A model generated the notes under the pieces. It saw nothing but the letters and a program-made list of their open reading frames with translations, searched no databases and had not been told where the DNA came from. Positions 1 through 7,677 of a stretch of DNA of 9,134 bases are shown here, in pieces. The stretch covers positions 1 to 9,134 of the forward strand of contig JAEKLK010000229.1 in NCBI GenBank assembly GCA_019509895.1. The letters are read 5' to 3'. How positions within the stretch are numbered: position 1 is the first letter of the stretch; each line of letters opens with the position of its first letter. The DNA comes from Betaproteobacteria bacterium. GTDB taxonomy: Bacteria > Pseudomonadota > Gammaproteobacteria > Burkholderiales > SG8-39. Made by a program: the position numbers and the translations under genes.

Positions 1-326
1 TTCTGCGCCACCGTCGTGCCGACCTTCGGATCGGCCTGGTCGTCTTCCGCGACGAGCGTGAACTTCACATCCTTGCCGTCGATCTTGATTCCGGCGGCGT
101 TCGCTTCCTCGATGGCGAGGCGCGCACCATTCTCGTTGTCCTTGCCGAGGTGCGCGATGCCGCCCGTGAGCGGAGCGACGTGGCCGATCTTGACTTCCGT
201 GCCGCCAGCCTGCGCCGCCGGCGTCGCTCCGCCTTTGTCGGCCGCCGGCTTGGGCGCTTCCTTGCTGCAGCCCGCGAGCGCGATCACCACCGCGAGCAGC
301 GAAAGCGCGAGCTTCGAATTCTTCAT
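1..326 (-). CDS. Branched-chain amino acid type ABC transporter substrate-binding lipoprotein (N-terminal part, cut by window edge)
   Basis: Periplasmic ligand-binding subunit of a LivJ/LivK-like ABC importer. Only the first 108 codons are in the window. Residues 1-19 form a lipoprotein signal peptide with a lipobox Leu-Ala-Gly-Cys, so Cys20 should be lipidated and the protein tethered to a membrane. Residues 21-42 are a low-complexity linker rich in Ala, Pro, Gly and Lys. The mature fold begins near residue 43 with 'TEVKIGHVAPLTGG', then 'IAHLGKDNENGARLAIEEAN', which is the typical start of the Peripla_BP_6 family. The ATG at 324-326 is preceded by GGAGG with a 5-base spacer, which fixes the start. 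It lies downstream of the cytochrome c gene on the same strand, 90 bases away, and probably has its own promoter. The ligand cannot be told from this part: branched-chain amino acids are the family default, but related proteins bind amides, urea or aromatic acids. Confidence 0.88.
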   Translation of the reverse strand, partial: MKNSKLALSLLAVVIALAGCSKEAPKPAADKGGATPAAQAGGTEVKIGHVAPLTGGIAHLGKDNENGARLAIEEANAAGIKIDGKDVKFTLVAEDDQADPKVGTTVAQ

Positions 327-356
327 TGACTCCTCCGAGGTGGTAAAGCTTTTGTA

Positions 357-377
357 GGCGGATATCTTAACTCCGCC
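357..377 (-). other. Short inverted repeat (possible leader hairpin)
   Basis: GGCGGA at 357-362 pairs perfectly with TCCGCC at 372-377 around a 9-base AT-rich loop. On the minus strand the stem is followed by TACAAAAGCTTT, which is not a clean U-tract, so this is a weak terminator candidate. It could instead be a hairpin in the binding-protein mRNA leader or an operator. The candidate -10 box falls in the loop, which would argue for a protein-binding site rather than an RNA structure. Function unknown. Confidence 0.35.
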
Positions 378-395
378 CTGTCCTCGGAAATCGAT

Positions 396-411
396 CGCGC
401 CGGCCGGCGCG
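396..411. terminator. Perfect 16-base GC palindrome after the cytochrome c stop
   Basis: CGCGCCGGCCGGCGCG is its own reverse complement and starts 5 bases beyond the cytochrome c stop codon in the direction of transcription. The position suits transcription termination of the YyaL-cytochrome unit or mRNA 3'-end protection. There is no following U-tract (the next bases on the minus strand are ATCGATTTCC), and a hairpin would need to open some central pairs to form a loop. It is therefore not a canonical intrinsic terminator, and chance in GC-rich DNA is possible. Confidence 0.3.
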
Positions 412-416
412 TCAGG

Positions 417-724
417 CTACTTCTGCGACAGGATCCACTTCACCAGCGAGTGGATGTCGTTATCGGGCACCTGCGAGTTCGGCGGCATTGGCACCTGACC
501 CCAGACTCCCTGACCGCCCTTCTTCACCTTCTCGAAGAGCTTCGCCTGGGCTTGCTTGTCATCGCGGTACTTCGCCGCCACGTCCTTGTACGACGGGCCG
601 ACGAGCTTCTTGTCGACGGCGTGGCAGGCAAAGCAGTTGTGCTTCTTGGCGAGCTCTTCCTGCGCGTAGGCGGGCACTGCGGCGGGCAGTGCAGCGGCAA
701 GCGCGAGCGCCACTACGGCGTGTT

Positions 725-728
<4 letters not shown>
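417..728 (-). CDS. Small periplasmic class I cytochrome c (c551/c552 type)
   Basis: Soluble monohaem electron carrier of 103 residues. Residues 1-22 are a Sec signal peptide ending in Ala-Tyr-Ala before Gln23. The mature chain of about 81 residues matches the size of Pseudomonas-type cytochrome c551/c552. The haem-binding motif is Cys32-Phe-Ala-Cys35-His36, with His36 as proximal ligand. The distal ligand is very likely Met81 in 'VPMPPN'. The C-terminal 'DNDIHSLVKWILSQK' is the usual closing helix. The start ATG at 726-728 overlaps the YyaL stop as ATGA, and its Shine-Dalgarno AGGAG sits 5 bases upstream inside the YyaL reading frame, so the two genes are translationally coupled. Its redox partners are unknown; an oxidase, a nitrogen-oxide reductase or the coupled YyaL protein are possibilities, and the last is inference from linkage only. 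The frame stays open upstream to 1121, but that part overlaps yyaL and has no cytochrome features. Confidence 0.93.
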
Positions 729-2740
<2,012 letters not shown>

Positions 2741-2748
2741 CGGCGCCC
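2741..2748. promoter_or_regulatory. Eight-base divergent gap between YyaL and DUF924 starts
   Basis: With the ATG starts chosen here, only 8 bases separate two divergently transcribed genes, so each promoter must lie inside the other gene. A purine-rich GAGGGAG at 2726-2732 could be a Shine-Dalgarno site for the DUF924 gene, but 16 bases from its ATG is unusually far. If the YyaL gene really starts at the GTG at 2717-2719, the gap widens to 29 bases. I cannot identify promoter boxes. Confidence 0.4.
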
Positions 2749-3318
2749 ATGGCCAACCATCGTCCGGACGACGTGCTCACCTTCTGGTTCGGCGAAGGCG
2801 CCGACTACGGCAAGCGGCACAAGCGCTGGTTCGAGAAGAACGCGGCGTTCGACGCCGAAGTGACGGCGCGCTTTCGCGACCTACATGCCCAGTTGCACGC
2901 GAGCGGCGAATGGCTCGATCCCGCGCGCGCCTGCCTGGCGCGCATTCTCGTCCTCGACCAGTTCCCGCGCCATATCTACCGCGGCAGGCCGCAAGCCTTT
3001 GCGAGCGATGCCGCCGCGCTGGCCGCCGCGCGGCACGGCGTCGAGCGCGGCTACGATCGCCCTCTGCTACCGGTCGAGCGGTTGTTCATGTACCTGCCGT
3101 TCGAGCACAGCGAGCGGCTGGAAGACCAGGAGCGTGCCTGCGCGCTATGCGAGCCGCTGCGCGCCTACGCGGAAACGGATGACACGCATCGCTATGCGCT
3201 CGCGCACCGTGATGTGATCCGGCGCTTCGGCCGCTTTCCCCACCGCAACGCCGTCCTGGGACGCGAGAGCACGCCTGAGGAGCTCGAGTTCCTCAAGCAG
3301 CCGGGCTCAAGCTTCTGA
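2749..3318 (+). CDS. DUF924 family protein (COG3803), function unknown
   Basis: A 189-residue, mostly helical protein of normal length for DUF924. Hallmarks in order are 'DDVLTFWFGE' (residues 7-16), 'RWFEKNAAFDAEVTARF', the central 'LARILVLDQFPRHIYRG' with 'QAFASDAAAL', 'ERLFMYLPFEHSE', and the C-terminal 'HRDVIRRFGRFPHRNAVLGRESTPEELEFL'. The family is described as an all-helical TPR-like fold with conserved aromatic, Asp and His residues; no activity is established, and I see no signal peptide or membrane segment. The ATG fits the family start, since no upstream in-frame start codon is near. Its start almost abuts the YyaL start on the opposite strand, and its last 12 bases overlap the end of ilvD, so it is boxed in by two minus-strand genes and must be transcribed alone. 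Confidence 0.9.
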   Translation: MANHRPDDVLTFWFGEGADYGKRHKRWFEKNAAFDAEVTARFRDLHAQLHASGEWLDPARACLARILVLDQFPRHIYRGRPQAFASDAAALAAARHGVERGYDRPLLPVERLFMYLPFEHSERLEDQERACALCEPLRAYAETDDTHRYALAHRDVIRRFGRFPHRNAVLGRESTPEELEFLKQPGSSF

Positions 3319-4992
3319 GTCGGTGATGGCTCCGAGCGAAGCGGTCGAGACCAGCCGCGCGTATTTCGCGAGCAGGCCACGGGTGTAGCGCGGCTTCGGC
3401 GCTTTCCATTTCTTGCGCCGCTTGGCGAGCTCGCGCGCCGCGACGTTGAGCTGCACGAGCCGCTTCTTGGCGTCGATGGTGATCGAGTCGCCTTCTTTCA
3501 CCAGCGCGATGTTGCCGCCGACATAGGCCTCGGGCGCGACGTGGCCAACGACCATGCCCCAGGTTCCACCGGAGAACCGGCCGTCGGTGAGCAGGCCGAC
3601 CGATTCGCCGAGCCCCTGGCCGATGAGCGCCGAGGTGGGCGCGAGCATCTCCTGCATGCCGGGGCCGCCCTTCGGTCCCTCGTAGCGGATGACGATCACG
3701 TCGCCCGCCTTGATGCGCCTGGCGAGGATCGCCTCCATGCATTCGTGCTCCGAGTCGAAGACGCGCGCCGGGCCGGTGATGGTCGTGCTCTTCAGGCCGG
3801 CGATCTTCGCGACGCAGCCTTCGGGCGCGAGGTTGCCCTTGAGTATCGCGAGCGGTCCCTGGCGATGCAGCGGCTTGTCGATCGGCAGGATCACGTCCTG
3901 ATCGCTGCGCGGCTTCGCCGGCACCGCTTTCAGCTCCTCGGCGAGCGTTTTGCCGGTGATCGTCATGCATTCGCCGTGCACGAGATCGGCCTGCAACAGC
4001 ATTTTCAGCACCTGCGGCACGCCGCCCGCGGCGTGGAAATCGACCGCGACGTAAGGCCCGAAGGGCTTCAGGTTACAGAGGAGCGGCACCTTGCGACGAA
4101 TGCGCTCGAAGTCATCGATGGTCCAGCGCACGCCCGCGGCAGCGGCGATGGCGAGGTAATGCAGCACCGCATTGGTCGAGCCGCCCGTCGCCATCACCAG
4201 CGCGATGGCGTTCTCGATCGACTTGCGCGTGATGATGTCGCGCGGCTTGAGATCGTTCTTTACCGCCTCGACCAGCACGCGCGCCGATACAGCGGCCGAA
4301 TCGGCTTTCTCCGGATCCGGCGCCGCGAGCTGCGACGAGGCGAGCAGGCTCATGCCGAGCGCCTCGAACGACGAGCTCATGGTGTTGGCGGTGTACTGGC
4401 CGCCGCAGGCGCCGACGCTCGGGCAGGCGTTTTTCTCGATGCCGTCGAAGTCCTCGCGCGACATCTTGCCGGCGCTGAAGGCGCCGACCGCCTCGAACGG
4501 GCTGACGATGGTGAGCTTCTGCCCCTTCCAGAATCCCGGCTTGATGGTGCCGGCGTAGACGAAGATGCCCGGCACGTTGATGCGCGCCATCGCCATCATC
4601 GCCCCCGGCATGTTCTTGTCACAGCCGCCGACGCACAGCACGCCGTCCATGCACTGCCCGTTGACCGCCGTCTCGATGGAATCGGCGATCACCTCGCGGG
4701 AGACGAGCGAGTACTTCATGCCTTCGGTGCCCATGCCGATGCCGTCCGTGACGGTGGGAAACCCGAACACCTGCGGCTTGGCGCCGGCCTCTCCGAGCGC
4801 GGCGATCGCGCGGTCGGCGAGCACCTGGATGCCGGCGTTGCAGGGGTTCATGGTGGAGTGGCCGTTCGCCACGCCGACGATCGGCTTTTCGAAATCGGCG
4901 TCGCCGAAACCCACTGCGCGCAGCATCGCGCGGTTGGGCGAGCGCGCCACGCCGTGGGTGATGAGGCGGGAACGGCGGTTATAGGCTGCCAT
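3307..4992 (-). CDS. ilvD: Dihydroxy-acid dehydratase
   Basis: Cytoplasmic Fe-S enzyme that dehydrates 2,3-dihydroxy-isovalerate and 2,3-dihydroxy-3-methylvalerate to the 2-oxo acids leading to valine, leucine and isoleucine. It has 561 residues, the length of the shorter IlvD class. Cluster cysteines are visible at Cys51 ('NPCNAGI'), Cys124 ('CVGGCDKNMPG') and Cys196 ('SVGACGGQYTANTM'). Three such cysteines suit the [2Fe-2S] form rather than the oxygen-labile [4Fe-4S] one, but this is an inference. Lys126 of the CDKNMPG motif is the expected metal-binding carbamylated lysine. The C-terminal signature 'DGRFSGGTWGMVVGHVAPEA' holds the catalytic serine region. The start at 4990-4992 is set by a perfect AGGAGG seven bases upstream; the frame stays open to 5322 but there it runs antisense through lysR. 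It is divergent from lysR across 88 bases and its 3' end overlaps the DUF924 gene by 12 bases. Confidence 0.97.
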   Translation of the reverse strand: MAAYNRRSRLITHGVARSPNRAMLRAVGFGDADFEKPIVGVANGHSTMNPCNAGIQVLADRAIAALGEAGAKPQVFGFPTVTDGIGMGTEGMKYSLVSREVIADSIETAVNGQCMDGVLCVGGCDKNMPGAMMAMARINVPGIFVYAGTIKPGFWKGQKLTIVSPFEAVGAFSAGKMSREDFDGIEKNACPSVGACGGQYTANTMSSSFEALGMSLLASSQLAAPDPEKADSAAVSARVLVEAVKNDLKPRDIITRKSIENAIALVMATGGSTNAVLHYLAIAAAAGVRWTIDDFERIRRKVPLLCNLKPFGPYVAVDFHAAGGVPQVLKMLLQADLVHGECMTITGKTLAEELKAVPAKPRSDQDVILPIDKPLHRQGPLAILKGNLAPEGCVAKIAGLKSTTITGPARVFDSEHECMEAILARRIKAGDVIVIRYEGPKGGPGMQEMLAPTSALIGQGLGESVGLLTDGRFSGGTWGMVVGHVAPEAYVGGNIALVKEGDSITIDAKKRLVQLNVAARELAKRRKKWKAPKPRYTRGLLAKYARLVSTASLGAITDSEA

Positions 4993-5080
4993 CGGCGGTC
5001 CTCCTGGGGGCGGCGATTGTGCGCCTGCGCCCGGCACGCTGGCTAATGCCATCGCGATCGTCCTGTAATACCCTGCCGGT
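4993..5080. promoter_or_regulatory. Shared divergent promoter region of ilvD and the lysR-type gene
   Basis: This 88-base gap must hold the start signals of both genes. The ilvD Shine-Dalgarno site is at 5000-5005. The lysR start has no evident Shine-Dalgarno site. Possible regulator sites are an inverted GTGC...GCAC with an 11-base interior (5019-5037) and the palindrome ATCGCGAT (5051-5058), which is the centre of the more AT-rich part (5044-5070). LysR proteins usually bind T-N11-A dyads in such gaps; the only spaced T-N11-A I find near the palindrome (5058-5070) has no dyad around it, so the operator remains unproven. Confidence 0.5.
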
Positions 5081-5977
5081 ATGAATGTCCCCGATTTGCG
5101 GCGGCTTCGGTATTTCATGGCGGTGGCCGAGCGGCTGCATTTCGGGCGCGCCGCGCAGGCGCTGCACATCTCGCAGCCGCCGCTCTCGCGCGCCATCCGC
5201 GCGCTCGAGGACGAGCTCGGCGTGTCGCTCTTCGCGCGCACGCGCCGCCGGGTCGAGCTGACGCCGGCCGGCACGCGGCTACTCGAAGACACGCGGCGCC
5301 TGGTGTCGCAGCTCGAGCGCACGGTGCAGGAGGTGCGCGCGATGGCGAGCGGCGAGCGCGGCCGCCTGCGTATCGGCTTCGTGTCGCTCGCCGACTATGG
5401 CGTGCTGCCCGAGCTGCTCCGCTCGTACAAGGCCGCGCACCCGCAGGTGCAGCTGGCCCTGCGGGAGATGCTCTCGCCCGAGCAGGCGCTCGCCCTTGCC
5501 GCCGGCGATCTCGATTTCGGGTTGCTTCTGCCGCCGGTCAGCGGCGCGGCGCGCCTCGAGCACATCGTCGTGCAGCGCGAGCGCTTCGTCATCGCACTGC
5601 CGGCTAAGCACCGGCTCGCCGCCACCAAGGGCAAGGTTTCGCTGCGCGAGCTTGCGGGCGAGCCGTTCGTAACCATCCCGCGGGAGATCGCGCCGCGCCT
5701 GTACGATATCGGCACGCAACTGGCCGCACAGGCCGGGATCTCCCTCAACGTCGCGCAGGAAGCGATTCAGATGCAGACCGTGGTGAGCCTCGTCTCGAGC
5801 GGCCTCGGCGCCGCGATTGTGCCCGCCTCGGTGGCCAACCTCGGCCGGCGCGGCGTCGTGTATCGCGACCTCAACGAGCGCCACCCGCGCCTCGATTTAT
5901 GGTTGGCGTGGCCGCGTGGTGCGCTCGGCGGCGCCGGCCGCGATTTCGTGGCGTTCGCGCGCCGGTTGGCCCCCTAG
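5081..5977 (+). CDS. LysR-type transcriptional regulator
   Basis: A 298-residue DNA-binding regulator of normal LysR length. The N-terminal winged helix-turn-helix (residues 1-60) reads 'LRRLRYFMAVAERLHFGRAA' and 'LHISQPPLSRAIRALEDELG', followed by 'LFARTRRRVELTPAG'. A linker helix leads into the periplasmic-binding-like effector domain, from about residue 90 ('GRLRIGFVSLADYGVLPELL') to the end. The 'ERLHFGRAA' wording is typical of the BenM/CatM-like subgroup, whose members often sense aromatic or other organic acids. It is divergent from ilvD, the usual position of a LysR protein relative to its target, so control of ilvD is plausible but inferred. The ATG at 5081 fits the family start although no Shine-Dalgarno site is visible. 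The TAG stop is followed at once by the lgt ATG, so the two are cotranscribed. Confidence 0.94.
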   Translation: MNVPDLRRLRYFMAVAERLHFGRAAQALHISQPPLSRAIRALEDELGVSLFARTRRRVELTPAGTRLLEDTRRLVSQLERTVQEVRAMASGERGRLRIGFVSLADYGVLPELLRSYKAAHPQVQLALREMLSPEQALALAAGDLDFGLLLPPVSGAARLEHIVVQRERFVIALPAKHRLAATKGKVSLRELAGEPFVTIPREIAPRLYDIGTQLAAQAGISLNVAQEAIQMQTVVSLVSSGLGAAIVPASVANLGRRGVVYRDLNERHPRLDLWLAWPRGALGGAGRDFVAFARRLAP

Positions 5978-6760
5978 ATGCTCGTCCACCCGAACATCGA
6001 CCCGATCGCCTTCTCGATCGGCCCCCTCGCGGTGCGCTGGTACGGCCTCATGTACCTCGCCGGATTCGCCGCGGCGTGGTGGCTGGGCCTGCGCCGCATT
6101 GCCAAGGGCCTCGCGCCGGTGACGCGCACGCAGTTCGACGACCTTCTTTTCCTGACGGTGCTGGGCGTGATCCTGGGCGGGCGGCTGGGCTACGTGGTCT
6201 TCTACAAACCGGGCTATTACTTCGCTCATCCGCTGGAAATCTTCGCCGTCTGGCAGGGCGGCATGTCTTTTCACGGCGGGCTGCTCGGGGTGATGGCGGC
6301 GATGGCGTTCGCTGCCCGGCGTCATCGCATCGATTACTTGCGGCTGATGGACTTCGTCTCGCCGCTCGTGCCGCTCGGCTTAGCGGCCGGGCGCCTGGGC
6401 AACTTCATCAATGGCGAGCTCTGGGGCCGCGTCACGGATGTGCCGTGGGGCATGGTGTTTCGCAACGCCGGCGACGCACCGCGCCATCCGTCGCAGCTCT
6501 ACCAGCTGGCGCTCGAGGGTCTGACGCTGTTCGTCATCCTGTGGTGGTTTTCTTCGAAGCCGCGCCCCCGCGGCCAGGTATCGGCGCTCTTTCTTGTAGG
6601 GTATGGCGTGCTGCGCTTCATCGCCGAGTTCGCGCGCGAGCCCGACGCCTTCCTCGGTTACCTGGCGCTCGGCATGACGATGGGCCAGTGGCTGTGCCTG
6701 CCGATGATCGCGCTGGGGGTCTGGCTATTCGCATGGAGTCGGCGCTCGACCCGCTCCTAG
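5978..6760 (+). CDS. lgt: Phosphatidylglycerol-prolipoprotein diacylglyceryl transferase
   Basis: Inner-membrane enzyme that moves diacylglyceryl from phosphatidylglycerol to the lipobox cysteine of prolipoproteins, the first step of lipoprotein maturation. It has 260 residues with several membrane segments. Diagnostic parts are 'VRWYGLMYL' with Tyr26, 'SFHGGLLG' with His99 (E. coli His103), and the signature Gly138-Arg139-Leu-Gly-Asn142-Phe-Ile-Asn-Gly-Glu-Leu-Trp-Gly150-Arg, where Arg139 and Asn142 match the essential E. coli Arg143 and Asn146. Near the C-terminus 'RFIAEFAREPD' carries the conserved arginines. The ATG follows the lysR TAG with no gap and has no Shine-Dalgarno site, so translation probably depends on coupling to the regulator. 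The downstream permease gene overlaps its last 28 bases. The binding protein at the left edge of the window is the sort of substrate it would act on. Confidence 0.97.
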   Translation: MLVHPNIDPIAFSIGPLAVRWYGLMYLAGFAAAWWLGLRRIAKGLAPVTRTQFDDLLFLTVLGVILGGRLGYVVFYKPGYYFAHPLEIFAVWQGGMSFHGGLLGVMAAMAFAARRHRIDYLRLMDFVSPLVPLGLAAGRLGNFINGELWGRVTDVPWGMVFRNAGDAPRHPSQLYQLALEGLTLFVILWWFSSKPRPRGQVSALFLVGYGVLRFIAEFAREPDAFLGYLALGMTMGQWLCLPMIALGVWLFAWSRRSTRS

Positions 6761-7677
6761 GCGCCGCTTTTCCGGTCTTTGCGCTGGTCGCCTGCGGCGT
6801 GCTGGCCGGGCGGTTTCGCTTGATCAATCCCGGCTCTAGCGAAGCGCTCAACCGCTTCGTCTACGCGTTCGCCCTCCCGGCGATGCTGTTCATCGCCGTC
6901 TACCGCGGCTCGCTCGAGGACATCCTCGGCAGCGGCTACTTCCTGCTCGGCGTGGTGCTCGCCACGTTCGCGACCGCGCTCGCCGCCTATGCGCTGTCGC
7001 GCACCGTCTGGGGCGGATCGCGCGCCGAGAGCGTGCTGCGCGCGCTGAACGCGTCCTTCGCCAACACCGGTTACCTCGGCATCCCGCTCGTGAGCGTAGC
7101 CTACGGCGAGCGCGCCGCCCTGCCCGCGGCGCTGGCGACAGTGGCGACGAACATCGTCTCGTTCGCCGTCGCGATCGTCTGCCTCGAGCTCCTCGCCCAT
7201 CCGCAGGGCGGTGGCATCGGGCGCGCCCTCGCCGGCGTGGCGCGAAGTCCGCTCATTTGGCCGATCGCGCTCGCCATCGCCCTCCTCGCGCTCGGCGTCA
7301 AAGTGCCCTTGCCGGTCGAGCGCTTCGCCACCCTGCTTGCCGCCGCGGCCGGACCTTGCGCGCTTTTCGCAATCGGCCTCTTCGTCTCCCAGCTTTCGAT
7401 TCGCGAAGGCCTGCGCGCGAGTTGACCGACGAGCGCGCTCAAGCTCGTGCTGCATCCGCTGCTGATGGCGGCCCTTGCCTTCCATGTACTGCCGATCGAC
7501 GACTTCTGGGGAAAGATCGCCGTGGTGTGCGCCAGCCTGCCGCTCGGCGCGACCGCATTCGTTCTCGCGCAACGCTATAGCGTGTTGGAAGCCGAGACTT
7601 CGAGCGCCGCCGTGCTTTCCACCGCCGCCTCGGTGGTGAGCGTATCGCTCGTCATGACGCTGCTCGCGGCGCGCTGA
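6733..7677 (+). pseudogene. AEC-family permease interrupted by one in-frame TGA
   Basis: The frame encodes a full-length AEC (auxin efflux carrier-like) membrane transporter of about 314 residues. N-terminal hallmarks are 'FPVFALVACGVLAGR', 'NRFVYAFALPAMLF' and 'NASFANTGYLGIPLV'; C-terminal ones are 'ALKLVLHPLLMAALA', 'ASLPLGATAFVLAQRY' and 'SAAVLSTAASVVSVSLVM'. Codon 231 (7423-7425) is TGA. Family-like sequence resumes in the same frame right after it, so there is no frameshift, only a nonsense codon. The truncated product of 230 residues would lack the last two or three membrane helices. A GTG at 7447-7449 could restart translation but would give only a 76-residue fragment. Characterised AEC members carry malate, malonate or similar organic acids. 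The start ATG lies inside the end of lgt (28-base overlap), with a weak GGGGG upstream. The rest looks well preserved, so the mutation is recent, or is a sequencing or assembly error. Confidence 0.85.

Larger units (their letters stand above)
327..416 (-). promoter_or_regulatory. Intergenic leader upstream of the binding-protein gene
   Basis: These 90 bases separate the cytochrome c stop codon from the binding-protein start. Read on the minus strand they hold, in order, a GC palindrome (396-411), an AT-richer block with a possible -10 box TAAGAT (364-369), a short stem-loop (357-377) and a strong Shine-Dalgarno site (330-336). I see no convincing -35 box at the right spacing, so the promoter assignment is an inference from position and local AT richness only. 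Confidence 0.4.

Noticed and set aside
3541..5046. A 501-codon open frame on the plus strand.
   Set aside because: It lies antisense to ilvD, has composition typical of shadow frames, and ilvD is certain.
4993..5322. N-terminal extension of the ilvD frame up to 5322.
   Set aside because: It would run antisense through lysR, lacks IlvD homology and ignores the perfect AGGAGG in front of the ATG at 4992.
7423..7464. TGA in the permease as a selenocysteine codon with a downstream hairpin.
   Set aside because: AEC permeases are not known selenoproteins and the only nearby palindrome is a short GC decamer; a nonsense mutation or sequencing error is simpler.
7426..7677. The downstream permease fragment as a separate small membrane-protein gene.
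   Set aside because: It continues the AEC family sequence in the same frame and has no Shine-Dalgarno site of its own, so it is the tail of the broken gene.
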